From CAYUQT01 sp964596165 (GTDB lineage: Bacteria > Planctomycetota > Phycisphaerae > UBA1845 > JAFGLZ01), in the NCBI GenBank assembly GCA_964596165.1, contig CAZQTW010000029.1:1-64000 (forward strand): 64,000 nt of DNA, written 5' to 3'. Under the pieces are notes generated by a model. The model was given only the letters and a program-made list of their open reading frames with translations, was not told where the DNA came from and made no database searches. Each line of letters opens with the position of its first letter. Position 1 is the stretch's first letter. The translations under genes were made by a program, and so were the position numbers. This document shows positions 16,628 to 25,230 of the stretch, in pieces.

Positions 16628-17935
16628 TCAACTCCCTTTCGTGATTTCCTTGACATCAAGAACGTACAGTTGCCTCGTGCCGTCGTGTGCGGAATCGATG
16701 CAGACCTGCGTTCCGTCACGGTTCCAGCGGGGATGCAGGTCACACCGGTAGGGCTTGCCCCTCAGCTCGGGCGACAAGTAGAACTGCCCCACTTCGAGCA
16801 AGCGGCCGTCCGCCACGCGATAGAGCATGAGGTGTTGCATGTTGTTTTTGTCAGGATACGAGTCGGTAAGGATCCATTGGCGATCGGGCGGATAGGAACA
16901 GTGTCCATCGCAGGTGAGTATGCCGTCACCAACAACCTCGATACGGTTCGTCTTGACGTCAAACAGGTAGAAACGACTGCCTTTGGGCTCTGCCTTAGCC
17001 CAGGCGAGGATTGTATCGTCATCCCGCCAGTCGAAGTGCGAGACCATGCCGGTATCCGAATGGAGGCGGATATCGGTACCGTCCGGCTTGGCGGTATACA
17101 TCCTTGTGTACCACGGTTTTCCGAGCGGCCGCCACCGGTGCAAGAAGATGAACCGCGTTCCGGACGGATTGAACTGAAGGTGATTGAACCAATGGTGAGC
17201 GTCCTTGAACCGATCGTCGGGCTTGTTTCTCGCAGCCCATTCGATGGGGATGATCAGCTTGTTCCGACCCGATCGCAAGTCCATCCAATATATCCCTGCT
17301 TCCGCGGGAGCGGCCACGTCGGGATAGCGTTCCGGAATGGCCATGTACCCATAGCCCGGTCGCAACCTGTTCACGCGATCGAAATCAAGCGTCACCGCCT
17401 GCGTCCCATCCGCGCTGACGGCATAGACAGGGCGCGGAAGCTTGCGGGTCTTGCCACTGTGAACGTCTCGAATGATGGAAACGTAGTCGCCGCCATCGAC
17501 ACGGTTGTAAACCACCTCTCGGTCCGGCGCGGAGCCGAGCCATTGGAGCATCGTGCCCTGCTGCCAGGACCACGCGGTTGTCTCATCAAACGGGACATAG
17601 CGATTCCCGCCTTGGAGATCCACCATCCCCACAGTGAGGGGTTCTCCGCAATTCGGTTGCCGATCGCAGAAGCCGATTTCCATACCCAACAGGTACCGCC
17701 CGGTTCGATCCCATGGACACTTGTCGTAGTACCCGAAAAAGTGGCTCTTCGGTCCTCGTGTGATCGCCTGCATCGGATACTTGGCCCGGGCCCTGGCAGT
17801 AGGCGCCGTCGCGACGTCGGCGCCGGTACACCTGGATCGCAGTGCCGTTGCCGATGCCGCGGCCGTCAACAAGAACCCTCGACGACTCATTTCATGAGGC
17901 AAGCCGGGTACTGACGCACAATGCTGATCGTTCAT
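16628..17935 (-). CDS. Exported beta-propeller protein, oligogalacturonate-lyase/TolB-like
   Basis: A 435-residue protein with a twin-arginine-type signal at about 16-38 (SRRGFLLTAAASATAL) and then repeated WD40/TolB-like beta-propeller blades (FGYYDKCPWDRTGRYLL, LHPRWNRDGTQVCIDSAHDG). Histidines in KDAHHWFNHLQFNPSG recall the metal site of oligogalacturonate lyases, which degrade pectin fragments, but lyase activity is not established. A GGAGG Shine-Dalgarno sits four bases before ATG 17935. A second ATG at 17890 starts exactly at the twin-arginine stretch and is an alternative. A 414-codon plus-strand ORF across this gene is a shadow. Confidence 0.65.
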   Translation of the reverse strand: MNDQHCASVPGLPHEMSRRGFLLTAAASATALRSRCTGADVATAPTARARAKYPMQAITRGPKSHFFGYYDKCPWDRTGRYLLGMEIGFCDRQPNCGEPLTVGMVDLQGGNRYVPFDETTAWSWQQGTMLQWLGSAPDREVVYNRVDGGDYVSIIRDVHSGKTRKLPRPVYAVSADGTQAVTLDFDRVNRLRPGYGYMAIPERYPDVAAPAEAGIYWMDLRSGRNKLIIPIEWAARNKPDDRFKDAHHWFNHLQFNPSGTRFIFLHRWRPLGKPWYTRMYTAKPDGTDIRLHSDTGMVSHFDWRDDDTILAWAKAEPKGSRFYLFDVKTNRIEVVGDGILTCDGHCSYPPDRQWILTDSYPDKNNMQHLMLYRVADGRLLEVGQFYLSPELRGKPYRCDLHPRWNRDGTQVCIDSAHDGTRQLYVLDVKEITKGS

Positions 17936-18060
17936 GGCTCCTCCAGGACGACCTTTGCCTAGGCGCGATCAGCCGAACGAAGTGTTGGGTGGCACCGTTG
18001 ACGTCACCGCACGGGTCTGAAAGAATGCCGCCACGCCAGGCGCAGGCGGTCTCTTTGTGC

Positions 18061-18089
18061 TTGTCCTCGCGCCGTGGAGTATGGTTAAT
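18061..18089 (+). promoter_or_regulatory. Sigma70-like promoter for the lnt envelope cluster
   Basis: TTGTCC (18061-18066) and GTTAAT (18084-18089) are separated by 17 bp, each a 4/6 match to consensus. The predicted transcript would begin near 18096, which excludes the in-frame GTG at 18057 as a start for lnt and favours TTG 18126. Confidence 0.4.
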
Positions 18090-18125
18090 AGAGCAAGGCG
18101 GGCACCCTTGTCAAGTGAGGATACA

Positions 18126-20243
18126 TTGCGATCACAGCATGCCAGACGGATCCCGCCTCCTTCAAGGCTTGTCGGCGGAGGACTCGTTATCGAATCACGC
18201 TGGCCCACCTGTGTGCTGGCGGCGATGACCTTTGGCATGTTGAGCCTCATCTTCGCGCCGATTGACGCCTGGCCACTGGCTTACGTATGTCTTGTCCCTT
18301 GGTTGGTTGCCGTTACCTCCGCCCGTCGTACCGGATGGACCTACCTAGCCAGCTATTTGCTCGGAGTCGCCTACTGGCTTCTAGGAATCCATTGGCTGTA
18401 TGACGTCACCCCCCCGGGCTACGTGGCCCTCGCCCTCTACTTGGCGGTTTACTTCCCCTTGATCGCCTGGCTCGTCCGCCATATGGTCAGCCGCCGGCGC
18501 GGAAGCGTGGCCCTAGTCCTTCCGTTTCTATGGGTCGGAACGGAATGGTTGCGGAGTGTGGTCCTCACGGGGTTTCCCTGGTTCTATCTCTCCCACAGTC
18601 AGCATCGCGTGCTGACGATGATACAGATTAGCGACCTGGCGGGCGCGTATGGCGTTAGCTTCGTCATTGCGGCGGTAAACGGCTGGATCGTTGACATGTT
18701 GATCCAACCGATTCTCGTCTGGCGTAACCAAGCCATTCGCCGCCCGCGCCGGATCCCGGTCGCAACCCTGTTCACCGCCATCCTGGTCGTGTTCACCCTC
18801 GTCTACGGCCGAATTCGGCTCTCCGGCGGCACGCTTCAACCGGGTCCCAAGACGGCCGTCTGCCAGCAGGACTATCCGTGTCTGGTCTCCGGAGGCGACA
18901 GCAATACTCCTCCCGAGATGCTCGCTGAGTACGTGAAGCTTTCCATTCAAGCGGGGAGCGAGCAGCCCGACCTGATCGTCTGGCCCGAGACGGCCTCAGT
19001 GGCGACGCTGAACCAGGAGTTCCTCAGTCCCAAGACCCTAGCCGACCTCATGATGGAAGACCCCAACGACCTTCAACGAATGCGGATTTACATTGGCCAA
19101 AGACACCTGAGGACCTTGCCGACCGTCCAGTCCCTTCGGCACCTCACTGGTGGCGACGAGAAGCAGGCTGACGAGCTCAGAACGGTCTTGGCCAGATGGT
19201 ACGTTGCTCAAGGTATCCCGCGATCATGGGCCGAGAAGGTCGCCCAGTCGGACCCGCACCGGCGATGGCGTATCGGCCTGTTCTTCCACGAATGGGATTT
19301 CGGACACGCTGTAAACAAGATACTGTCCGCCTTGGCCACAGGACGGTATTCCGACATGGCCGAACCCCTGGACGTTATCGATCGGATGTGGGGATCAGAC
19401 ATGCGCGATACGATCGGGCTGTCCCAGCTCTCCCCTCGAGCACCCGCATGGCTCGTTGTAGGCGGCTACGGGCTCGAATTCAACCCCAACCCACCGCCCC
19501 CTCGGGCAAAGCTGGATCGGTACAACAGCGCCTACGTATACGATCCCTCCGGTCGACAGATTCAGCCGCGTTACGACAAGGTTCACTGCGTCCTGTTCGG
19601 TGAATACGTGCCCTTTCGCTATGGTCGTCTCCACTGGTTCTACGTATGGTTGAACAGCATCACACCGTGGGGGGCATCGGGGTTCGAATACAGCCTGACA
19701 GCCGGCCAGGACTTGCGCGTCTATGAGATGAAGGCCCGTTCGCAGGCGGACCGACCTTATCGATTCGCCGTACCGATCTGCTATGAAGACACCACACCTG
19801 AGATATGTCGGGGCTTCGTGCATGGACCCGATGGGAACAAGCGTGTCGACTTCCTTCTGAATATCAGCAACGACGGCTGGTTCAACCACGGCTATGAGCT
19901 GCCCCAACACCTTGTTGGCTCAGTGTTCCGGGCGGTCGAGCATCGGGTAGGCGTCGCGCGCGCGGTAAACACCGGAATCAGCGGTTTTGTCGACCCCCTG
20001 GGACGCGTTCACGATTGCGTGACCAGCGGAGAACGGCTGTTTGGCTCCGGAATCGTCGGATCCAAGGTGGCAACCATCTGGACCGACACCCGCCATTCTC
20101 TGTACACTCGTTGGGGCGATTGGTTCGCTCACGCATGTACCGTGCTGCTGACGTTGATGTCGGTGGACGCACTGGTAGCCAAGGCTCTGCTTGTGTTCCG
20201 GCGGCGAAAACCCACACCGACTGACACAGCCGAGGATCGGTAA
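18126..20243 (+). CDS. lnt: Apolipoprotein N-acyltransferase with a large insertion
   Basis: Lnt adds the third acyl chain to lipoproteins in the inner membrane. The N-terminal half has about seven or eight membrane segments; the C-terminal half is a periplasmic nitrilase-like domain. The catalytic triad is readable as E288 in VWPETAS, K485 in YDKVHCVLFGEYVP, and C552 in PICYEDTTPE, followed by ISNDGWF and RAVEHRVGVARAVNTGISG. The protein has 705 residues against about 510 in E. coli. The excess is mostly between the Glu and Lys (197 residues apart, against 68 in E. coli). TTG 18126 has GAGGA five bases upstream; GTG 18057 and ATG 18081 are less likely. The many lipoproteins in the window are its expected clients. 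Confidence 0.9.
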   Translation: MRSQHARRIPPPSRLVGGGLVIESRWPTCVLAAMTFGMLSLIFAPIDAWPLAYVCLVPWLVAVTSARRTGWTYLASYLLGVAYWLLGIHWLYDVTPPGYVALALYLAVYFPLIAWLVRHMVSRRRGSVALVLPFLWVGTEWLRSVVLTGFPWFYLSHSQHRVLTMIQISDLAGAYGVSFVIAAVNGWIVDMLIQPILVWRNQAIRRPRRIPVATLFTAILVVFTLVYGRIRLSGGTLQPGPKTAVCQQDYPCLVSGGDSNTPPEMLAEYVKLSIQAGSEQPDLIVWPETASVATLNQEFLSPKTLADLMMEDPNDLQRMRIYIGQRHLRTLPTVQSLRHLTGGDEKQADELRTVLARWYVAQGIPRSWAEKVAQSDPHRRWRIGLFFHEWDFGHAVNKILSALATGRYSDMAEPLDVIDRMWGSDMRDTIGLSQLSPRAPAWLVVGGYGLEFNPNPPPPRAKLDRYNSAYVYDPSGRQIQPRYDKVHCVLFGEYVPFRYGRLHWFYVWLNSITPWGASGFEYSLTAGQDLRVYEMKARSQADRPYRFAVPICYEDTTPEICRGFVHGPDGNKRVDFLLNISNDGWFNHGYELPQHLVGSVFRAVEHRVGVARAVNTGISGFVDPLGRVHDCVTSGERLFGSGIVGSKVATIWTDTRHSLYTRWGDWFAHACTVLLTLMSVDALVAKALLVFRRRKPTPTDTAEDR

Positions 20244-21427
20244 TGGTCGATCGTGGATCAACCTTTAAGGGTAGCCCCCCTACGCCGCGTCCCGCGACCG
20301 TGCGGGCCGCACGTCCGCGGATGTTGAGGCATCGGAACGAATGCCGTCCCGGGATGGGGATAGCTCGTTGCATCTCCGGCAGTCTCGTTTTTGCACTGGG
20401 GCCCCTCCTCGCAGGATGCCAGAATTGGGCCATGACAGGCTCGACGAACGAACCCGCCTTGAGGAACCATGCGATGGCCTACCTGAAGCAGGCCATCGCT
20501 TACCCTCAGAATGCCACGGTTCGCTGCCAGGCAATCGAGGCCCTGGCGGAAGAATCACCGCGCGGCGTCGAAGGTTGGTTCATCGAAGCCCTCGGTGATG
20601 AAAGCCCGGCCGTGCGGTTTGCAGCCTGTGTTGCGCTCGGGCGAATCCGCTGTCAGTCCGCCAAGCCCATGATTCAACAACGCCTCGGCGATGAAAACCA
20701 CAGCGTTCGGGCCGCGGCCATCTTCGCCCTCCACAGAATGGGGGACTTCAGCCATTCCGGGGAATTGGCGGAAATGCTGCTCTATCACAAGGACAAGCAG
20801 GTACGCGGAAACGTGGCGATGCTGTTCGGCCTGCTTGGCGAGACCAAGGCGATCAAGCTCCTGAAACGGGCTCAGAAGGATTCCGACTACATGGTCGCGT
20901 GGCAAGCGCTTGAGTCGCAGATGCTGCTGGGCGATGCGCAGGCCTTCGGTCGGGTCGCCACCCAGATCGGTAGTGGCCGTGAAGACATCAGTGTTCTGGC
21001 CATGCTCGCCGTCGGACGAAGCCGCGAGCAGAAGAGCTGTGAAACCTTGCGATACAAGTTGGGACGCCAGGAGGATCATCTCGAGTCCCGGCTGGCGGCA
21101 GCACGGGCACTCGGGATGCTCGGTCACGACGACGGATTCGAGCTGGCCCGCCGATCGCTCCGGTTCAACAGTCCCAATCCCGACCCGCGTGCGGGCACCC
21201 CAGAGGACCAGATCATGCGGGTAAGGACGATGGCCGCGCTGGCGCTCGGTGCCATGCGGGCCCGACGCGTACTTCCGGATCTGGAGGAGATGATGACGAA
21301 ATCGGACGACCCTCGAATCCAGGTCGCGGCAGCGCGAGCAATCATTCGAATCACCTCGGATCCCGATGAGGCGCTTCTCGACGACTCGCTCGGCGTCCCG
21401 CCAAAGACACCGGCGGTTTCCCGTTAG
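20243..21427 (+). CDS. HEAT-repeat lipoprotein
   Basis: A 394-codon protein made of HEAT-like helical repeats (VRFAACVALGRI, VRAAAIFALHRMGD, LAAARALGMLGHD, VRTMAALALGAM, IQVAAARAIIRI), a fold used for protein-protein scaffolding. ATG 20243 overlaps the lnt stop as TAATG and has GAGGA six bases upstream, so translation is probably coupled. That start places 37 Arg/Pro-rich residues before a lipoprotein signal (GSLVFALGPLLAGC, cysteine at 59). ATG 20354 would give a normal-length signal peptide with C22 but lacks a good Shine-Dalgarno. Position between lnt and mreD hints at an envelope role; no specific function is known. Confidence 0.75.
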   Translation: MVDRGSTFKGSPPTPRPATVRAARPRMLRHRNECRPGMGIARCISGSLVFALGPLLAGCQNWAMTGSTNEPALRNHAMAYLKQAIAYPQNATVRCQAIEALAEESPRGVEGWFIEALGDESPAVRFAACVALGRIRCQSAKPMIQQRLGDENHSVRAAAIFALHRMGDFSHSGELAEMLLYHKDKQVRGNVAMLFGLLGETKAIKLLKRAQKDSDYMVAWQALESQMLLGDAQAFGRVATQIGSGREDISVLAMLAVGRSREQKSCETLRYKLGRQEDHLESRLAAARALGMLGHDDGFELARRSLRFNSPNPDPRAGTPEDQIMRVRTMAALALGAMRARRVLPDLEEMMTKSDDPRIQVAAARAIIRITSDPDEALLDDSLGVPPKTPAVSR

Positions 21428-21464
21428 GATATCGCTTCAACGGAATCAGGCGAAGGCAAGACCC

Positions 21465-21989
21465 ATGCGATGGCTTCCTTTCATCATTCTCCTGTATGTC
21501 GGTATCGTGCTTCAAACCACGCTGGCGCAGCGCCTCGAAATCAACCACGTTCGACCCGATTTCATGTTCATCGCGGCCTTGTACTACGCGCTGCAGGTCG
21601 TTTCGCCCGAGGCCATGATAGCGGCGTGGTTCCTCGGATTCGCGGTCGATCTGTGCAGTCAGGGACAGCTTGGGGTGTACGCGTTCGCTTATGGACTCAT
21701 GGCCTTGTTGGTCGTTCAATTCCGGGAATCCATGTTCCGCGACCATCCGTTAACGTCGTTGTTTGTCACGTTGATTTGCACGTGGCTCGCCCACCTGATC
21801 GCGGGGGTCTATTTCATTCTCACCCATCCACAGTCTCCACGTTCCACTATTGAGATGCTCCTGCATTCGACCTATACTGCGATGTATACTGCCGCCATTG
21901 CACCCTATTTGCACTGGATGCTCGGACGGATTCGCGGTGTGCTGGGAGTGGCGCAGCCGCGACGGATTCGTCCGCGACGGATCGTCTAG
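21465..21989 (+). CDS. mreD: Rod shape-determining protein MreD
   Basis: A 174-residue polytopic membrane protein with about five or six hydrophobic segments. It matches MreD in size, in the VRPDFMFIAALYYALQ segment after helix 1, and in the GFAVDLCSQGQLGVYAFAYG core. MreD is part of the elongasome with MreB, MreC, RodA and PBP2. The frame is open from 21366, but that would overlap the HEAT gene by 62 bp; ATG 21465 with GAAGG upstream gives the natural N-terminus. The PBP2 gene starts 4 bp after the stop, confirming the family. mreB and mreC are not in the window. Confidence 0.85.
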   Translation: MRWLPFIILLYVGIVLQTTLAQRLEINHVRPDFMFIAALYYALQVVSPEAMIAAWFLGFAVDLCSQGQLGVYAFAYGLMALLVVQFRESMFRDHPLTSLFVTLICTWLAHLIAGVYFILTHPQSPRSTIEMLLHSTYTAMYTAAIAPYLHWMLGRIRGVLGVAQPRRIRPRRIV

Positions 21990-21992
21990 GAC

Positions 21993-24173
21993 ATGTTCAA
22001 CCGACGAGTCAGGATCTTCCTGCTCCTTCTCCTGGTGCCCATACTGATTGTTGTCGTTCGACTGATCCACCTCCAGGTCGTTGAGGCCGGCCACTTTCAG
22101 AGTATCGCCGAGAAGGCCCTCGTTCGTCCCCCCCGCTTCGTGCCTTCCGTGCGCGGAAGGATCCTCGATAGGAATGGGACGGTTCTCGCTCGCGACGAAC
22201 CCAGTTGGGACATCTGCATGCACTACGGGGCGCTGGCCGGCGACCGAGACTACATCCAAGAGGTGGCGGCTGAGTGGCGTCGCAAAGGTTGGCTGCCTAT
22301 TCATTCCGACCTCGACCGAAAGGAACAGGCCCGGGCGGACGCCGAGGCCATTTCCCGCAAGATAGAAGAGAGCTATGCCCTCGTGGGCGAACTTACGGGG
22401 CGCCCCCTCGACGAAATCATGCAGCAGCGTCAGTCGGTTCTCAATCGAGTGTCGGCGCTGCAACGGTCTCTTATTCGAAGACGCGGGTACTTTGTCTTGC
22501 CCGAAGAAACGCGAATGGCTCACCCGGTGGTTCGTGAACTGGACGACCAAACGGCCGTCCGGGCGAGGTTGGTTCTCGGAGACCTCAGTTGGTTCAGCAT
22601 TCAGGCAAGCACGCGGCGTATCTACTCCGAGTGCACCAAGGCCATGGGACACGTCATGGGCCGATTGGCGCCGGTCACCGCGGAGATCAGAGAAAACGAT
22701 CCTTACCAAGACGACTCAACCCGGCGATACCTTCCCTGGGAGACATTTGGTGTGGCCGGCGTCGAGCGACTGTGCGAACCGATTCTCCGCGGGCACCGCG
22801 GGCTGATTGAAGTTGACATTGACGGCGAGGAGATGGATCGTACCCAACCCGAGGACGGTCGCGACGCCATTCTGACCATCGACGCAGGCCTTCAGAATCA
22901 TGTCTACGAGATTCTGGGGAAGACTGTCGCGGCCACGCCCTTGTGCACCGGCGCTGCGGCTGTGATACTTCATATTCCAACGCGTCAGGTGATCGCATTG
23001 GTGAGCTATCCGGCGTTTGACCCCAATAAGTTCGCCAAGGAATACCCTAAGTTGCTGGATGATACGAAGTATCGTCCCACGCTTTTCCGGGCCGTCGCTG
23101 CCGTATATCCGCCAGGCTCGGTCGCCAAGCCGGCGACCCTGGTTACCGCCCTGGCACTCAACCTCATTACCCCTCAAACGCGGTTCCATTGTCGGGGGTA
23201 CCTTCACAAGCCCGACGGTCGATTCCAGTGTTGGATCTACCGAAAGTTCAACATCAGCCACGATCAACGAGGTTATCCCGACGGCCTGGATGCGGAGGAA
23301 GCCCTCCAGGAGAGCTGCAATTGCTACTTCTATCAAGTGGGTGAGATTATCCATGCCGATCGGCTTTGTCAGTGGTTCAAGCAGTTGTGGGTCGGTCCGC
23401 CGGCTGCTGAGGGGTTCATCGCCGGAACAGGGCTTATCGAGGAACGACAGGGAGTCATCCCCACCGCCGAGTGGCTGTGGGAGAAACAGCGACGCCCGAT
23501 GACCGTCGGGGATTCCCGGAATTTCGCGATCGGACAGGGGGAACTCGGCGTCACGCCACTCCAGGTTGCCAACCTGATGGCGACGCTCGCCACAGGAAAG
23601 TACATGTGGCCGACGGTCGTAGCCAACGACGGACGCCAGCGCCCGGCCTGGGTTCTCCCCGTAAAGCAGGAGCACTTGAAGACCATCCGCCGCGGGCTAT
23701 ACCGCGTGGTGAACGATCCGAAAGGCACCGCCTACAACTACGCGAGGATGGATGAAATCACGGTGGCCGGAAAGACGGGCAGCGCCCAGTGTTCTCGTAT
23801 TGTCCTCAATCGTCAATTCGTCGTTGAGTATCCTGGCGGACGACGTGAAAAGATCATCGCGAAGCATAAGAATGAGGTTGAAGATCGGCTGAAAGAGACA
23901 CCCGGCGCCAAGATTGTCAGTTCAAGACCTCACCAATTGTGGCCCGACAAGGCCGACAACAACGCACATGCCTGGTTTGCCGGATACGTCCCCGGAGACC
24001 CGACAGCCGATCCCCAATTCGCCGTCTCCGTGCTGGTGGAATTCGGCGAGAGCGGCGGAACGCGAGCAGCCCCGGTGATGAAAGAGGTCATCCACGCGCT
24101 CATCGAGTCGCCGCACCACTACCTCCAAGCCAAACCCGCCGTTAAAGACCTCAAGGGCGACGACCTGACGTAG
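21993..24173 (+). CDS. mrdA: Penicillin-binding protein 2 (elongasome transpeptidase)
   Basis: A 726-residue class B PBP that cross-links peptidoglycan during side-wall growth. A membrane anchor at about 5-25 (IFLLLLLVPILIVVVRLIHL) is followed by the dimerisation domain (VPSVRGRILDRNG) and the transpeptidase domain. The three active-site motifs are intact: SxxK as S376-V-A-K379 in PPGSVAKP, SxN as S441-C-N443, and K594-T-G in VAGKTGSAQ. The protein is about 90 residues longer than E. coli PBP2 because of extra sequence in the N-terminal half and near 610-650. With mreD directly upstream this is a genuine elongasome locus, evidence that this organism makes peptidoglycan. Confidence 0.93.
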   Translation: MFNRRVRIFLLLLLVPILIVVVRLIHLQVVEAGHFQSIAEKALVRPPRFVPSVRGRILDRNGTVLARDEPSWDICMHYGALAGDRDYIQEVAAEWRRKGWLPIHSDLDRKEQARADAEAISRKIEESYALVGELTGRPLDEIMQQRQSVLNRVSALQRSLIRRRGYFVLPEETRMAHPVVRELDDQTAVRARLVLGDLSWFSIQASTRRIYSECTKAMGHVMGRLAPVTAEIRENDPYQDDSTRRYLPWETFGVAGVERLCEPILRGHRGLIEVDIDGEEMDRTQPEDGRDAILTIDAGLQNHVYEILGKTVAATPLCTGAAAVILHIPTRQVIALVSYPAFDPNKFAKEYPKLLDDTKYRPTLFRAVAAVYPPGSVAKPATLVTALALNLITPQTRFHCRGYLHKPDGRFQCWIYRKFNISHDQRGYPDGLDAEEALQESCNCYFYQVGEIIHADRLCQWFKQLWVGPPAAEGFIAGTGLIEERQGVIPTAEWLWEKQRRPMTVGDSRNFAIGQGELGVTPLQVANLMATLATGKYMWPTVVANDGRQRPAWVLPVKQEHLKTIRRGLYRVVNDPKGTAYNYARMDEITVAGKTGSAQCSRIVLNRQFVVEYPGGRREKIIAKHKNEVEDRLKETPGAKIVSSRPHQLWPDKADNNAHAWFAGYVPGDPTADPQFAVSVLVEFGESGGTRAAPVMKEVIHALIESPHHYLQAKPAVKDLKGDDLT

Positions 24174-24333
24174 GTGTTTGCCCGGTCGCCAGGCCCTTCT
24201 CGTTCCGAAACATTGCGACTATTCTGTCTGTTGTCGCGTCCGCACGGTCGCGGGCGTGGGTTCACTCGGCAAGGGGCCGGAGCCGTCATCGTAAGGCCGC
24301 ACCGCCGATGACCTCGGGGAACAAGGAGAAACC

Positions 24334-25134
24334 ATGCTTGTCGACTACCATCTGCACACCGACTATTCCGTCGATGGGCATGTCGGCGCTCGCGAGGTAT
24401 GCGAACGCTCCATTGCCGCAGGCATCGACGAGATCGCCGTGACCGACCATCTCGACACCAATCCGTCCGATGAGGGAGCGGGGCTTTTTCGCGCGGACCA
24501 TTACATAGCCCGCCTCAAGCCTCTTCAGGTCGAGTATGCGGGACGGCTTGTCGTCCGAATAGGCGTCGAGATCGGCGAACCTCACGAGTATCGCACGATC
24601 GTGGAGAACGTAGCCCGGCAGCCGTTTGACGTCATCATCGGCTCGGTACACTACATCGGGACTCGGGGCGTTCACGGCAGTCTGTTCGACGAGGTCCCCC
24701 TGGAATCGGCCTTGTCACAGTATTTCGACATGGAGCTCGAGATTGCCTCTTGCGGCCTGGTGGACGTCGTCGCGCACCTGGACTACTTCCAGCGATATAC
24801 CTGCCAGCGAGACATGCCGGTCTTCGATCCCCGTCGTTACGAGAAGTCGATCCGATCCGTTCTCGAAGCCGTCATACGGAATGACTTGGCGCTGGAGGTG
24901 AACACCAGCGGTGTTCGACAGAAACCCGGCGTGTGCTTTCCGGGAGCGACCCTACTCGCGTGGTACCGCGAAATGGGCGGGCGGGCGGTGACCATCGGCA
25001 GCGATGCGCACTATGCGGAACACGTCGGCGCCAACATTGTCGACGGCATTCGGCTACTTCGCGAGTCCGGGTTCGACTCGTTTTGTGTCTTCGACCAACG
25101 ACGCAGACGGGCCATTCCCCTGCCCCAAGTCTGA
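24334..25134 (+). CDS. PHP-domain phosphatase, histidinol-phosphatase type
   Basis: A 266-residue metal-dependent phosphoesterase of the PHP family. The metal-binding motifs appear in order: DYHLHTDYS, TDHLD, GVEIGE, GSVHYI, HLDYFQRY, and GSDAHYAEHVG. Layout and length match HisK-type histidinol-phosphatases, which remove phosphate from L-histidinol phosphate in histidine synthesis, but other PHP enzymes of the same size exist. AAGGAG precedes ATG 24334. No other his genes are adjacent, so the biosynthetic role rests on family similarity alone. Confidence 0.75.
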   Translation: MLVDYHLHTDYSVDGHVGAREVCERSIAAGIDEIAVTDHLDTNPSDEGAGLFRADHYIARLKPLQVEYAGRLVVRIGVEIGEPHEYRTIVENVARQPFDVIIGSVHYIGTRGVHGSLFDEVPLESALSQYFDMELEIASCGLVDVVAHLDYFQRYTCQRDMPVFDPRRYEKSIRSVLEAVIRNDLALEVNTSGVRQKPGVCFPGATLLAWYREMGGRAVTIGSDAHYAEHVGANIVDGIRLLRESGFDSFCVFDQRRRRAIPLPQV

Positions 25135-25230
25135 CGCAAGCTCACCTCCCTGCTGCAAGCGGCAAGGACAGGGCGGCTCGAATGCGCCGGTGAGGGATCC
25201 TCCTCCTCGAACGGCCGGCCCCCTCGGGTG

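Noticed and set aside
16670..17914. 414-codon plus-strand ORF across the propeller gene
   Set aside because: The opposite strand has a clear signal peptide and propeller repeats; this frame has none and would start without a ribosome site.
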